This document shows, piece by piece, positions 1 to 11,534 of a stretch of 64,000 nucleotides of DNA; position 1 is the first letter of the stretch; each line of letters opens with the position of its first letter. The notes under the pieces were generated by a model. The model was not told the DNA's origin and ran no database searches. It was given only the letters and a program-made list of their open reading frames with translations. Made by a program: the position numbers and the translations under genes. Source of the stretch: Camellia lanceoleosa (lineage: Eukaryota; Streptophyta; Magnoliopsida; Ericales; Theaceae); contig CM045758.1 of assembly GCA_025200525.1 (NCBI GenBank), positions 168,108,261 to 168,172,260 on the forward strand, written 5' to 3'.

Positions 1-237
1 GGGAAGGATGAGGGTTTGCGATTGTTTATTATTGTTCGGGATTTTCTGATAATGTTGGATAAGGCGTGTAAAGACATTAAAGATTTGCCAAAGAAGCCAA
101 ATAGGACACCAAGGAGGGAGGGCTCGATAGTACCGCCTTCTCCAGATCCCCACCAATCTCCTGATCTTCATCAGCGCTTATTCCCAGCTATCAAAGACCA
201 ACGAATGGATTATTCTAGTTCAGATGATGACTTGTAG
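1..237 (+). CDS. Formin-like protein, C-terminal end (last exon, partial)
   Basis: The frame is open from base 1 to a TAG at 235-237 and encodes 78 residues, so the gene enters from the left edge. The stretch KDEGLRLFIIVRDFLIMLDK matches the last helices of the formin homology 2 (FH2) domain of plant formins. It is followed by a short tail with PPSPDPHQSP, LFPAIKDQRMD and an acidic SSSDDD end, as is usual in plant class I formins. Formins nucleate and elongate actin filaments, and class I members sit at the plasma membrane or cell wall. The membrane anchor, FH1 region and most of FH2 lie outside the window, so class and paralog are not decided. Whether base 1 is inside the exon or at its edge cannot be seen. 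The gene faces the MLO gene at 1750-6563 tail to tail. Confidence 0.85.
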   Translation, partial: GKDEGLRLFIIVRDFLIMLDKACKDIKDLPKKPNRTPRREGSIVPPSPDPHQSPDLHQRLFPAIKDQRMDYSSSDDDL

Positions 238-729
238 ATTGATACAATGTTGATTACTCTGTCAGTACAATCTGTAGTTGCTCCAAGCTACAAGATTGGT
301 TAGAAGGCTGTTGAACCTGTGGCGGTGTTCGCACTTTTCTGGCAAATTTCAGTGAATATACACCCGATTGAAGAAGCTAACAACACGATATTATTTGACA
401 CTTCAACCTTTGGTGTTGGATGGAGGTCCAACTGGACATATGTTCTGTGCTTTGAATGTTGATTCTGCCTTCGCAGAGCTCCACCAGTGCATGATGGGTT
501 AGAATGTCTTGTATGCATTTTTTATTCATGTTCATACCTGTATATTTACAATTTTGTTAATAATTATTTATTTATTTATTTATTTTATGAAAAATTGAAA
601 AATGAATGTTCGTTCACATTATGGTATATATTTTGAGAATGGTGATGGATGATATAGGTTTGGTTTGAACAAAAGTCAAAAGGATCGTTAATTATTATTT
701 TTCATTCTTTTTTTCAAAAAATGAAAGAA
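238..729 (+). other. Formin 3' UTR and downstream spacer
   Basis: No coding signal follows the formin stop. The first few hundred bases are probably 3' UTR. AT-rich stretches near 540-590 could hold a polyadenylation signal, but no single site stands out. Confidence 0.5.
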
Positions 730-990
730 ATTGTGGCGTTTTTCTTAAAAACGTCGCGAAATGTCGTCATTATGACGTTAGAGATAACTCTTTAACGTGT
801 GTAGGTAACGGCTGTAAATAATTAGCGGCGTTTTATTAAACGTCGTCTAAAGTTTTTAGTGGCGTTTTTTAAACGTCAGAAAGATACAGCGACGGTCGCA
901 TCATCGACGAATTTTAAAAACGTCGTTTTATCTTTTTGCGGCGTTTTTCTATCCTATAGCGGCGCCGCTAATTCCCATTTTCTTGTAGTG
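730..990. mobile_element. CACTA (CMC/En-Spm) transposon end, fragment
   Basis: The right edge at 971-990 read on the - strand is CACTACAAGAAAATGGGAAT, the standard terminus of plant CACTA transposons. Inward lie closely spaced subterminal motifs in both orientations (aacgtcg, cgacg, gcggcgttt at about 733-757, 825-845, 858-877, 894-925 and 937-966), which is where CACTA transposase binds. I found no second CACTA terminus to the left as far as base 1, so this is a broken or solo end, or its partner lies outside the window. It has no coding capacity. Confidence 0.75.
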
Positions 991-1749
991 ACGCATACGT
1001 CGTTTACCATTCATTTTAAAGTCGTGTCAATGTTTTCTTTATGTTAAAATTATCGTGCTTTAGTTTTTATATTCTTGAATCCCTCTCAACTGCATTAATA
1101 TTCTATTATGAATCATTAGTTTTTCTATTTTTTATTTGTTAGTTTCAGATGATTAGTCAAGATGAATGAATTTGTGTAGATTTCGTTTTTATTTTTTAAG
1201 AACATAGAAACAGATAACAAAATCAAAATTGGACACAAAATGTCTGTAGATAGATAAGTTTTCTATATGTGAGTCCCTCAAATAAATTTTGTTTTAAAAT
1301 ATTGTTTATTTATATATATTTTGAATCTGTTTTTATATGATCAATTTATGTTCATAGCATAACGGAGAGAATAAGACATACTAACTATCTTTATTAAATA
1401 ATTAAAAGATAAATGATAATCTACTTAATAAATGTTATAATTTTTAATTTATTAAAAATATAACATAAATAGTTTCATGTGATAATTATGGAATATCCAC
1501 TAATGATTAGAACAAATGTATCATTTTATGACATGTGGCATAAGAGCAGGGGCTGCATGTTCTCTCATCAGATATAATGTTTGGATTCCAATTTTACAGT
1601 TGTGTGTGCAACTTTTCCTTCTCTAATTCTCTTGGACCGTGGTATTAATCGTTTACAAAAATAAAATAAAATTATGATTAGATTTGATTTGATTACAACA
1701 ACTCTTTAGATGATCAACTTTTAATTAGCAGAGACAAAGAAAGTAAGTT
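991..1749. other. Intergenic spacer between formin and MLO ends
   Basis: AT-rich DNA without coding signal. The part next to 1750 is the likely MLO 3' UTR on the - strand. I see no repeat or element border in the rest. Confidence 0.5.
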
Positions 1750-4700
1750 CTAAGGCAGACTGAAGGAGAAATCATCGCGACGAGCCTCGTGATGTCTATC
1801 TGGATTGTAATGATATTTGGGTATTGTTTCATGATGATCATGATCACTGGAAACCAGTGCAGAAGGAGGAGCTTCTTCTTCTTCTTCAACCTCTGATATC
1901 TCAGTTTCAGAGAAGTAGTAAGCTTTAGGAGGAGAGTTGACTACTATGCTTTCGGTATCTGGACTGGACTTCTTGTTTCTGAACTTGTGAAGCAAATGAA
2001 TGGGTGATGAACCCCGGCTCGGAGTTGCATCCGCACTGGTGAACCAAGATGATGATGCATCTGCTTCTGCTGCTTTATTTCTCAACTTCTTCCTATCCCT
2101 TGCTGCCTTCTGCCATTTCTTTAGAGCTTTTGCTGTCTGTTCTTCAAAGATTGCTTTCTTCATGTGAGATCCCATCTGAAATTTAGCTGACATATTTGAG
2201 TGATCCATGATTGAAAATTATACCTTTTTTATATCTTTTTTCTTTTTAAAATAATAGAAACCTAACAAATATTGAGTGCAACGTATGTTGTCACTAGTGA
2301 ATAAAAAGATAAATGAAATCATGTGTGAACACTCTTTTTTCCAGTACTAACCCAGAAATTAAGACACAAGTTTGGAACACCGTATAGTTGTAGTATGCTT
2401 GACCAATTGTGTTTCATGATTTTTCCAAATTATTAATATTATTTGGGGTCATGTAAGTCTATAGTTCTCTGTTATTGCACGAGCACACCACTAACGCATA
2501 TTACTGCCATGGTGTTTCAAAAAGACTAGATAACTACTCATTAATAACCAAACCATGTGTCCTCTACTATGACAATGTGAGATTTTTATTGGTGATCTCG
2601 ACACGTGGTATTATTGTTATATGTAATATTACTTACGGTAAGATTTTTGGGGGTCACAATACGAAGTAAACTTTGGATACTATTTTTTTTGATTAATTTG
2701 GATACTTACAATTACTCTCAAATCTTTAGTCTCAGTGAAAAACACTAGCAAGAGTAAAATTTATAATGGAGTTCTAATTTGCTCAATTGGCCCATAACTG
2801 ATTGGTTAGCCTCATGGTTATTGATATATGGAACCGAATCTTCTTTCCCATTTTTTTTTTATCCTTCTATAGTAAATTATGTCTCTATCACAAGATCTAT
2901 ATCTCTTACTCCAATTTTGTGATAGGGGCAGAGGAGAGTAAGACAGAAAATCCCCAACAACCTATCAATATCATTGTTGTTGGAGTTGAGTTATGGGACT
3001 ACTCACTTGGGTGACCAAGGCATAGAGAGGGAAGGTGATGTAGCTACATAAAACTTGAAATGCTACTCCAAGTATAACCTTGGTCAAAATTACTGGCAAG
3101 TTTTCATGAAAGCATGATGTTATCCCAAACTCAAACTGCATTAACAATATCATCATAGTATATATATTAGTCAGTATTTAAGCAGAATATCAATCAAATT
3201 TTTTGAGGAAATAAGCCAAAATTGCAGGTTTTTTTTGTTTAATTACCCATGTCCACAGAAAGTAGGCCATCTGGAACGCATTCTGTAAAATTGAAAACAT
3301 TAATCTTAATAATAGCTTGTAATACAAAGCTCCAAACTTTAGTGCAATATCTTTAGATAGTTGGATTAGAAAACATAAAATGAATTATGTTTGGTTTTTG
3401 TGTTAGTAACACTGCTTAAAAACATTTCAAGTCTTATGATGAATTACCTGGAACAAGGTAAAATGAATCAACAAAAGAATCAATTCGGGTTGATTGAGCC
3501 AAAAGTACTTGTTACTAGGCTCTACAACTGGAACTCCCTCCACAATGGTTGTTCTTTCTTGGATTTGCTGAGCCATTTCCATTATTATGATCTCAAGCTT
3601 TGTACCAACTAACAGCAGTATCTGTATTTTTCATTGTTTGGGCTTCATTGAGTTATATATGCTTTCTAATCCTTTCATTTCTTTAATGTTAGGAAAAATA
3701 AGTATATTTAAAATGAAGAATAAATAAATAAATTCTTACTGCTGGTGGTATGAATGATACCGCGAAAAGTGTATGCCATCCTGCACAAGGAGAGAATTGA
3801 ACATTCCATTTGAGAGTTTAATTAAAAACCAAAAAATTTAAATAGTAATAATAATGAAAATATGAGAGAGAGAGAGAGAGAGCCTACTATAGACATTTAA
3901 TAGCTGAAAGATGACTGCAAATATCCAAAGTGGTACACTGCCAAATGGAACATCATGGTAATTAGTTAGTGCAGGTAAGTTGTATAGAATGATGCGATAT
4001 TTTGTGCTTCCTTCATTTATAATGAAAACATTCATTATTGTCATTAAAATTTTACAAATATAACTACTAGGACTTTTCTTAAGTATGCAACTTACACCTT
4101 ACACTTACGCCTTTTCTGTTTGCTGTCATGTTTCATGTTTATAGCTTACACTTACACTTTTTGTGTTAGTTGCATATGGTGTGCAACCTTAAAGGGTTGC
4201 ACACCGTAACAGGACCCTAACTACTATCATTCTTGTTATGAATTTTATATAAAAATATTATGACCATATAATTTTCCATATATAATATAGCCAAATAGAA
4301 GAGAGAGAAACCTGATACCAACAACCACTTTGAAATCATCTTCCATAGATCTTTTAATGTACTTGTGGAAGTCAAATTTGGTATTTGAAGCAAAATGAGC
4401 CTGTAGTTAAAAATGGATGAGGAAAGAATCAGTCTTTGAGCACAAATGGCCCATATAGATAGATGGGTATGGCCCAAGGCAAAATTACACATTGGGCCAG
4501 ATTGGTTAGATTGGGCCCCCAACTTTAGTTCCATTGAACTAAATTATTATTATTATTATTATTGGATAAAAAGTGTGTAATTTGGAAATTTTACTTACGT
4601 TAATGAATCCGTGTCGCATAGTCAGATAGTCCACTTTTGTTACTGACGCAAAGAATTGCCTAAAGAAAGCCACCTGTAAATTTGCTTTATTTATTTTAGT

Positions 4701-6563
4701 CTCTGTTACTATAAAAATATAATAGTTTATATTATATGGAATTGTGATTACAAAATGAATTGTTCGTATTATTGAAACGGATCCTTAATATGCCTCCAGA
4801 CCCATTAAATTTTCTCAAATTGAGATATGAATTTGAGAAAAACGCGACTCTAAAACAATGGGGCATGGAGTAGTAGTGGAACTTACAACCCATCTGAGAC
4901 CGGGCATCGTGGAGAAGCCACTGTGCTGCCTAACAAAGGATGTCTGATGAGCGAACCTAAACCTTGCGGGGTCTGTCCAAAATCAACATTCACATAACTC
5001 AATTACTCACTTTATTTTCTCTACACAATAATAAATAAATAAAAGTAAACTTGAAGGCTGATTATAATTACCATTATTAAATTGATATTCCAATGAATTG
5101 GTTTCTTGCTCCCATGCTTTCCATTTCTTCACCTTTCAATAATACCCCCCAAAGAAATCAATAAATAATAAATCACATTAACCAAAAATCTTGAATCAGA
5201 AAAGTAGAAGCAGTGGAGTGGAGTGACATACTTTGGCCTGTGCTAGAGCCATGGTGATCACACTATACAGAACATGGAAAATGGCAAGCACAAATATGAA
5301 AATGTGCAATTGGTGCACCCCTGACTGAGATATCAACGACACTTTCCCCTGTTCATTCACAAACAAGTAATGATCACAAAACAATCTCATTTCCAAAATT
5401 GTTTTCAGGAAAAATTTCTTAAATGACCCATCTATAGGAAACTTGTGCACCAAAAAAAAAAATGAGGAATTTTGGCATACATATTGAGAGCAGTAGTCTT
5501 GACCAGCATTAGCACCACTAGCCGGAGCTAGAACTCGGCGCCAAATGGTAGTATCTCCGGCAAACAACTTTATTGAAGCGTGAGAAAGCTTGTTGTTGGA
5601 GTTCTGCTGCTTACAAGGGAGCATGATATTTCCAGCTTTGGAAGGAATACATATCTTAGACACAAGGCTTGTTCCTACTGTGATCAGTAGGGATATGAAT
5701 CCTAGAAGCATCAACTCTGCACATTTTAAATTTTAAAAAAAATAATTTGATGATAAAATACCATTTTTTATTTCATTATTAATTCAAAAAGAATACGTAG
5801 GGTGCATAGAAAAAAAATTATAGAAATGTAGGATGAAAAATTAATGTTGGCCCAAACTCAGTCGAGGTGTTACTGTTTTTTTTTTTTTTTAATATTTTAA
5901 AAATACTATTATTGATTATGTAAAAGTTGAAAAAGGTGAAGATATGACATCAATATGATAATTTTTCAAAAAATAAAAAATAAATATGAACGAAGTAACT
6001 ATATGACCCATGTTACTGGATAAGCATACTAAAATTCTACTCACCTAATAATTTTTGAATTGCATCCCTTTAATAAATGAGAGAGATAGTCAACAAAGTT
6101 GTATATAATCAATAAATATCTCCTCTAAACTTACTATTTGTACTTATCCTTGATATGAGGAATCCTTTTGGCGTTCTGCTATAAACTTTATAAACTTCAT
6201 CATAATATGATATATATTTCAATATAATTGTGAAGGGGAGAGAGAGAGAGAGACCGGCTTTAATCTTCTCCAAAGCCTCAATCATGGCCTTCTTCTGGCG
6301 CTTCCGAAACCACTGTACCATTCAAGAAACCAAAGTTAATAATTTAGAATTGAATTCTTTCTAAAATTCCATCAAACCATACATAAAAAGCTTGGAGAAT
6401 CATTCAAATTTTACATAAAAATCTTAGTCAATTTTACCTTTTCAAGAGAATGAATCCCATGTTCAATAAGAACAGAAATGATCACAAAAACTGCAGAAAC
6501 AAGTGCAACAGCCCATGTTGGTGTCTCCCTCAGCGACTGAACTCCATTAGCCCCCGCTACCAT
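1750..6563 (-). CDS. MLO-like seven-transmembrane protein, complete, 14 exons
   Basis: MLO proteins are plant plasma-membrane proteins with seven transmembrane helices and a cytosolic calmodulin-binding tail. Some are powdery mildew susceptibility factors. Exons (- strand): 6563-6438, 6312-6255, 5716-5481, 5348-5232, 5132-5072, 4972-4887, 4673-4599, 4400-4312, 3937-3888, 3780-3740, 3621-3448, 3282-3247, 3135-3007, 2175-1750. All introns are GT-AG and the phases join to 567 residues without a stop. The start ATG ([20 protein letters not shown]) precedes the first membrane helix. Conserved blocks are [11 protein letters not shown] (about 62-72), [60 protein letters not shown] and [12 protein letters not shown]. 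Four luminal cysteines of the family are kept (84, 96, 137, 391). The calmodulin-binding region starts near 427 ([16 protein letters not shown]). [16 protein letters not shown] (475 on) and the terminal DFSF (561-564) resemble the clades that include mildew-related MLOs. Exon borders were inferred by eye; exon 9/10 is the least certain junction. Confidence 0.93.
3864..3882 (-). repeat. CT repeat at the donor of MLO intron 9
   Basis: Intron 9 begins GTAGG and then runs into CTCTCTCTCTCTCTCTCTC on the - strand, again just behind the donor (3887). Confidence 0.8.
4178..4205. repeat. Perfect inverted repeat in MLO intron 8
   Basis: GGTGTGCAACC and its exact complement GGTTGCACACC are separated by six bases, giving an 11-bp stem inside the intron at 3938-4311. 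Related text (gcaacttacacc) lies at about 4088-4099. It may be the end of a small foldback element or an intronic RNA hairpin. Confidence 0.6.
4297..4308 (-). repeat. Short CT repeat at the donor of MLO intron 8
   Basis: Intron 8 begins GTTTCTCTCTCTTC on the - strand, so a short CT run starts within four bases of the donor at 4311. Confidence 0.7.
6238..6253 (-). repeat. CT repeat at the donor of MLO intron 2
   Basis: On the - strand intron 2 begins GTCTCTCTCTCTCTCTCCCC directly after exon base 6255. The splice donor is therefore part of the dinucleotide run and lacks the usual GTAAG/GTATG context. Confidence 0.8.
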
Positions 6564-6656
6564 GGCAGAACTTTGCTGCCAAAAACACAAAAAATGCTTC
6601 GAGAAACAAGTGCATGAACATTGTTTTTGGGGAGATTTATAACATATTGTATGTGT

Positions 6657-6665
6657 GTATATAAA
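6657..6665 (-). promoter_or_regulatory. Candidate TATA box of the MLO gene
   Basis: On the - strand the sequence reads TTTATATAC, about 95-100 nt before the MLO ATG at 6563. That is a plausible TATA-to-start distance including a short 5' UTR. AT-rich surroundings make chance matches likely. Confidence 0.35.
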
Positions 6666-7011
6666 TGAAAATATGAAAGATAGGCCGGCTACTATAAAAA
6701 ACCAAGGAGAAAATTTGGTGAAGAAAGCATCAAAAGGGTATGCTGAAAGTGTTTTTAAACAAAAATTGACAATAGTGTGGATTAGGGAGAACCAAATGTC
6801 ATGACACTACTCCTCCTATTGGCACCACCCTTCAATCATTGGATATATGTTTCATCCTCAAGACTATTCATGATCTTATGTTGACTGTTTCAATGATGAT
6901 GTGATGAGTCCCTTGTAAAAAGTTCATGGTTCATTGCTTGTATTGTTCAATAAGCATTCTACTCTTTTGGCTCCTTATTGCAAATGTGAGGTTGGCCCCT
7001 AATCATATAAT

Positions 7012-7603
7012 GGGGATGTTTGGTGTGGTTTATTTTAGCTAACTTATAAATTTTAGGGGGTATTTGAAATGATCCAAATAAGTATACTTTTTAATTTTGT
7101 ATGAAAAGATGTGCAGAAAAGTAGAGAGGTGATGTGATTCAAATAAGTACTTATATAGGTTATGCCAAATACCCCCGTAGTTTTGAAAAAATTATTTTGG
7201 ATTGTTTGATTGAACTTATTTCAAATAGTTTCTGATTCTAATAATATATTTTAATTCAAAAAAATTGATTTTGAAAAACTGTCCACTCCTTACTTCTGAT
7301 TATCAGTTTTTGCTGTGAATATATTAATTTTTAAAAAATAATAATAAAAAAAGATTCAAATGGAATATAGATGATTATTGTTTTTTTATGGGAAATGTGG
7401 ACTAGTTGTGAATAACAAAAAATAAAAATAAAAGTTAATTCAAAAAGCTATTTCATAATTTATTTATCAAATACTACTCAACAACTTAAATTTATAATCC
7501 AGTAACCACGTCAAACAAATTAACAACTTTTAATTAAAATTATAATTTATAATATATTAACTTATAATCTGTAATCTATTTTAACAGTTACACCAAACAT
7601 TCT
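7012..7603. mobile_element. MITE-like element with inverted ends
   Basis: The left end GGGGATGTTTGGTGTGGTTT and the right end read in reverse (GAGAATGTTTGGTGTAACTG) share ATGTTTGGTGT and continue with similar ttaAaatag/agcTaactTataa text. Non-coding and AT-rich. The superfamily is unresolved because no clear target duplication is visible. A second small element sits inside it at 7056-7176. Confidence 0.6.
7056..7176. mobile_element. Small MITE nested in the 7012-7603 element
   Basis: It has perfect 11-bp inverted ends GGGGGTATTTG with imperfect extension, about 121 bp in total. Inside, ccaaataagtat and its partner near 7138-7153 extend the inverted structure. It is non-coding. Lying inside another inverted-end element suggests a later insertion. 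Confidence 0.6.
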
Positions 7604-7837
7604 CAATATACAAGTAAAGTAGAGTCTTCTCTGAGAAAACTTTAGAAATGTGCTAGGTATCATTGGCATATTCTACAATTTTGCCACGTGGTATACTCAA
7701 AGCTTGCCAAGTGTCTTTCTATTTATTTTGTTTTACTTTTATTATCTTTTGGTTTTCTTTTAAGTTTGTTTAATAAATATGTTCATTTATGATCTTTCTC
7801 TTTTATTTATATGTAGTTACTCATTTGGTAAAATCTA

Positions 7838-10800
7838 TCTATATATTATATAAGGAAAATGAAATTTTTAAGAATATTGATTGTGAGAGTTCCAAACTTT
7901 CAAATTAATTTTGTTAATTTGTTAATTTTTAAAGAAATAAAAAAAAAAACTCATATTGGTTAGTTTCTTGAGTCAAAAAAAAAAAAAAGAGGGGACTCTA
8001 TTTATGATTTTGAATTTTAAAATTTAAAACAATATAATAAGTTACCTTCATTCTTTTTAAAAATAAAATTGATCAAAACAATTCAAATAAAGAAACCATA
8101 AATGCACTAATTATCTATGATTTTGAATTTCAAAATTCAAAATAATATGGTAAGCCACCTTCATCATTTTTGAAAATAATATAAATCTTAAAATTTTAAA
8201 AACCCAATTAAATTAAAAATTCAATACAATTCTCTCTTTAGAGTAGCCAAATGTTTGATCTTTTTTTTTTACAGCCCGACCAACTCCTCTCCAAATGTAA
8301 TGATGCAAGGATTAGTCTCTCTCTTTGTCAATAGTCCAAACTTATTTCAAGTTTGTTTGTTTGTGATATTCACTATTTTTTTTGTAAATTTCTATTTTCG
8401 TGTGAGTATTTTTTTTTTCTCTATATGACTTTTTTTCCCAACTAAATTGATAATATATATATATATATATGTTTAACTATCTTTATTTTGGGAGTTAATT
8501 TGAAGTTTTATTTTTATTTTTTTGGTGGATGTTTGTATATTTTTTATATTATTGTTATTATCATTATTTTTGATATATGTAAATTAATAATACAGCTATG
8601 AGTTTTTTAATAGAATAGTGCATCTTATATTGTTCTTTACGATTTGGCTATTTTTTTTAATTTCTTAAACAAAATTTTCAAATTTTTTTATTTGTAAAAA
8701 ATTAAAAACATTTAATTGACTTGCCCATCAATAAATAAAATTTTAAATAATGAACACTGTTCCATAATTTATGAATTTTAAAAAAAAATTATCACCCATA
8801 TATGGAATAAGAAAAACTAAAACCATACATTTTTTTTCATTTTTTATTTTTAACTCTTAAACTCTAACGGTACCTTTTTATTTCCTCAACATTATCTTTT
8901 TAAATTTGCAAAGATAAAAAACTATACCAGAGTTGCATAGTGGATAGTGCAGGTGGTAAGCATAACAACAACAAGGATGATGATGGGCTCGATCAGAGTA
9001 TTGTTTGGGTGAGTTTTGAAAAAGTGAATATTACTTAAAAGAATAGTAGATATTTTGGATGATGAATTGATTTAGAAAACTAATGTGTGGTTGATATTAA
9101 GTGTGAATTTTACTCTATAAAAATTGAATATGGATCATATATTATTTTTTTTTATATATCATTTTAGGTACTTTTGTATAACTATAAAAAAAAATTATTG
9201 TGATCATATGTTATTTATCATCTGATATGTTATTACTGTATTATTGTAATAAGTTTTATTATTAATGTCTATTATCAATGTGGTGGTGAGGTGTCATATG
9301 ATAAATAAAAATATGTTTTATTATTATTATTGATAATATATTTCTTTTTTTCTTTTTTTTTTTTACAATGTTCAAAAAATAATTTATGTTCATTGCTAGT
9401 TTTCGTAGATGGGAGGACAAAAATAAATTATAATTATAATTTTAATTTGAGATTTGAGATTGAAAAGGAAAGTTAAGTTATAACTAATTTGAGATTGAAA
9501 AGAAAAGTTCAGATATAACTATTTGAGAAGTCAAAAATAGATGAGAAGTCAAGTTACAACTAATTTGAGATTGAAAAGCAAAGTTCAAAAGAAATTATAA
9601 TTATATATAATTTTAAAATATTTTAAAAAAAATATAAAGAAAAATTGGAACTATAAATTATAATTATCAAACAACTTAATTTTATTGTGAAAAAAAATTA
9701 AATGAAAAATGTCTCAAATTTAAATTTATAATTATTAAAAAATTTTAATAAGCCATAATTTTTTTATTAAAGTTCTTGCTTGATTTGTTCTTAAATAGTT
9801 CTTCAGATATAAGTATATCTTAATATTGATACAATCAATATTAGACATATTTTAAGAAGGGTAAATTATATCGATAGTTTCGGCATTTTGTCTCTTATGT
9901 TAATTTGGTCTCTGTAATTTTAATTAGCTTGATTTTGACTATTAATTTTAGATTTTGTATCAGTTTGGTCCAATTAATAATGTCGATTAAGGTTTTTAAA
10001 AGAAAATAGTTACTGAGTTGAACAAATTTATAATTTTGTCTATAAAATTATAACAGATGCTACTTATATGTGTATTTTCAATTTAAAAACAATACTAGCA
10101 ATTATAACAATTGGACCAAATTGAGATACAATTATAAATTTAGGATCAAAATAAAGCAAATTAAAATTGCAAGGACAAAAATAATACAAGAGTTAAAATA
10201 TAAGAACTACTAATATAATTTATTCTTTTAAGAACAACTACATAATTTCTTAATTAATTTTAAAATTGTTAATAAATATACCAAACAAATATGTACATAT
10301 TTCCTCTTTTTGTTATAAATTTTTTTAAAATATATTTACTAATGAAAAATTAAATAAATAGGTGGGTCTACTAACTCATGGATTGGACATGAATTAGATG
10401 ATTTTCCAAGGACTAGGCTTAAATTAAGAATTATTGGCAAAAAAATTGACTTGAACTAGATTTTTTTGGCTATTTTTTAGTGTTTAATCAAATATTAAAA
10501 CCCTCCAAATTAGCTCACATCAATCATGAATTGATAAGCGATAAAATTTAAATTTATTAGGACTAGAATATGACCTACAATTTAGGGGAAATTATTCAAT
10601 AATTCCGGAATACCACGTAATCATATTCCAAACCAATCACCAATTAATTAGCCCCATGTTGTTCCTCCATCTCCAACATAAATCATGGGTCTCTACCTCT
10701 CTCTACCAATCAAAATTCTACGGAGTACCACGTGTCTATACTCTAAGAATACTGAATAATCACTTACAATTTAGTGTGGCTCTATATCTCAAATAATTTT

Positions 10801-11534
10801 TTCATCCATAAATATACATAACTATTCATTAATTGTTTTAAACATAAATATATAGTTTTTTTTAAACTAAGTTCAAAATTTTTAATTATTATAAAAAATA
10901 TTTACAAATATCTATTTATTAATTTAATAAATAGATAAGTCAAATGATTCATATAAGTTGGGAATAGGCCAAGATAATTTTTAATGATTAAGTGAAGGAC
11001 AAGTGGTGTAAATCTAATGTCAAGCCTCAATATATAATTTTTAATGATTAAGTGAATGACAAGTTGGCGTAATATCACAAGTGAATTCTAATCCATTTTT
11101 ACGTAAATATTATAATATAAGATAAGTTATAATTTTGATGCTAAACAAATTTTTAAATGTTAAAAAACATGAAAAAATTAATATATTGACAAGTGTAATT
11201 TACCACTATCATATGATAAATTAAATTTACGAAACTCATAAGACGAAATGTATTTATATTTATTATAAATATAATTTTATGATTTATTTTTTAATTTTTA
11301 CCAATTGAATTATGATATATATCTGTTGTTAAGAATTTAGAGCACACAATTAATGACATAAGAATAAAAAAAATTCTCTTATATGTAACTGTGATAAAAA
11401 TGAATAAAATTTAATTGATTCTAACTCATTTTTACTAAATAATCTAAATAAAATTTTCAGATTATTATTTAATTTTAAAAATTAATTTTTGATTATTTAT
11501 TTATATCTGTGCATAGTATGGATAATTATGATAG
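7838..11534 (+). mobile_element. Non-autonomous Helitron, copy A
   Basis: The 5' end TCTATATATTATATAAGG follows an A, and the 3' end tgcatagtatggataattat..atag precedes a T, as expected for Helitron insertion between A and T. The same element occurs a second time, split, at 35917-37671 and 50279-51833 (copy B). There the 3' end is better kept: gcatagcacgggtaattatg then CTAG. Matching blocks between copies run through the whole length, for example the stretch with ctctccaaatgtaatgatgc (about 8290 and 36375) and tgtctcttatgt (about 9890 and 50402). There is no Rep/helicase coding, so it must depend on an autonomous relative. The exact 5' base (7834 or 7838) is uncertain. Confidence 0.7.
10585..10778. 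other. Segment present in Helitron copy A, absent from copy B
   Basis: In copy B the text passes directly from gacctacaatttagg to atgactctat (about 51118-51135). Copy A has about 190 extra bases bounded by two copies of acaatttag. The extra part starts attattcaataattcc and ends gaatactgaataatc, a weak inverted pair. It could be a small insertion in A or a deletion between direct repeats in B. Confidence 0.45.

Noticed and set aside
300..518. 72-residue - strand ORF after the formin stop
   Set aside because: No family resemblance. It lies in the likely 3' UTR of the formin gene.
5196..5714. Single long - strand ORF over 5196-5714
   Set aside because: It reads through two MLO introns. The protein text changes from MLO to unrelated sequence after the donor at 5480 and again after AAA at 5232. 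The spliced model is better.
1750..6563. Naming the MLO gene as clade V
   Set aside because: The terminal DFSF fits clades IV and V alike, while [10 protein letters not shown] and the TSFV...RWVV block look more cereal-type. No phylogeny could be run, so no clade symbol was given.
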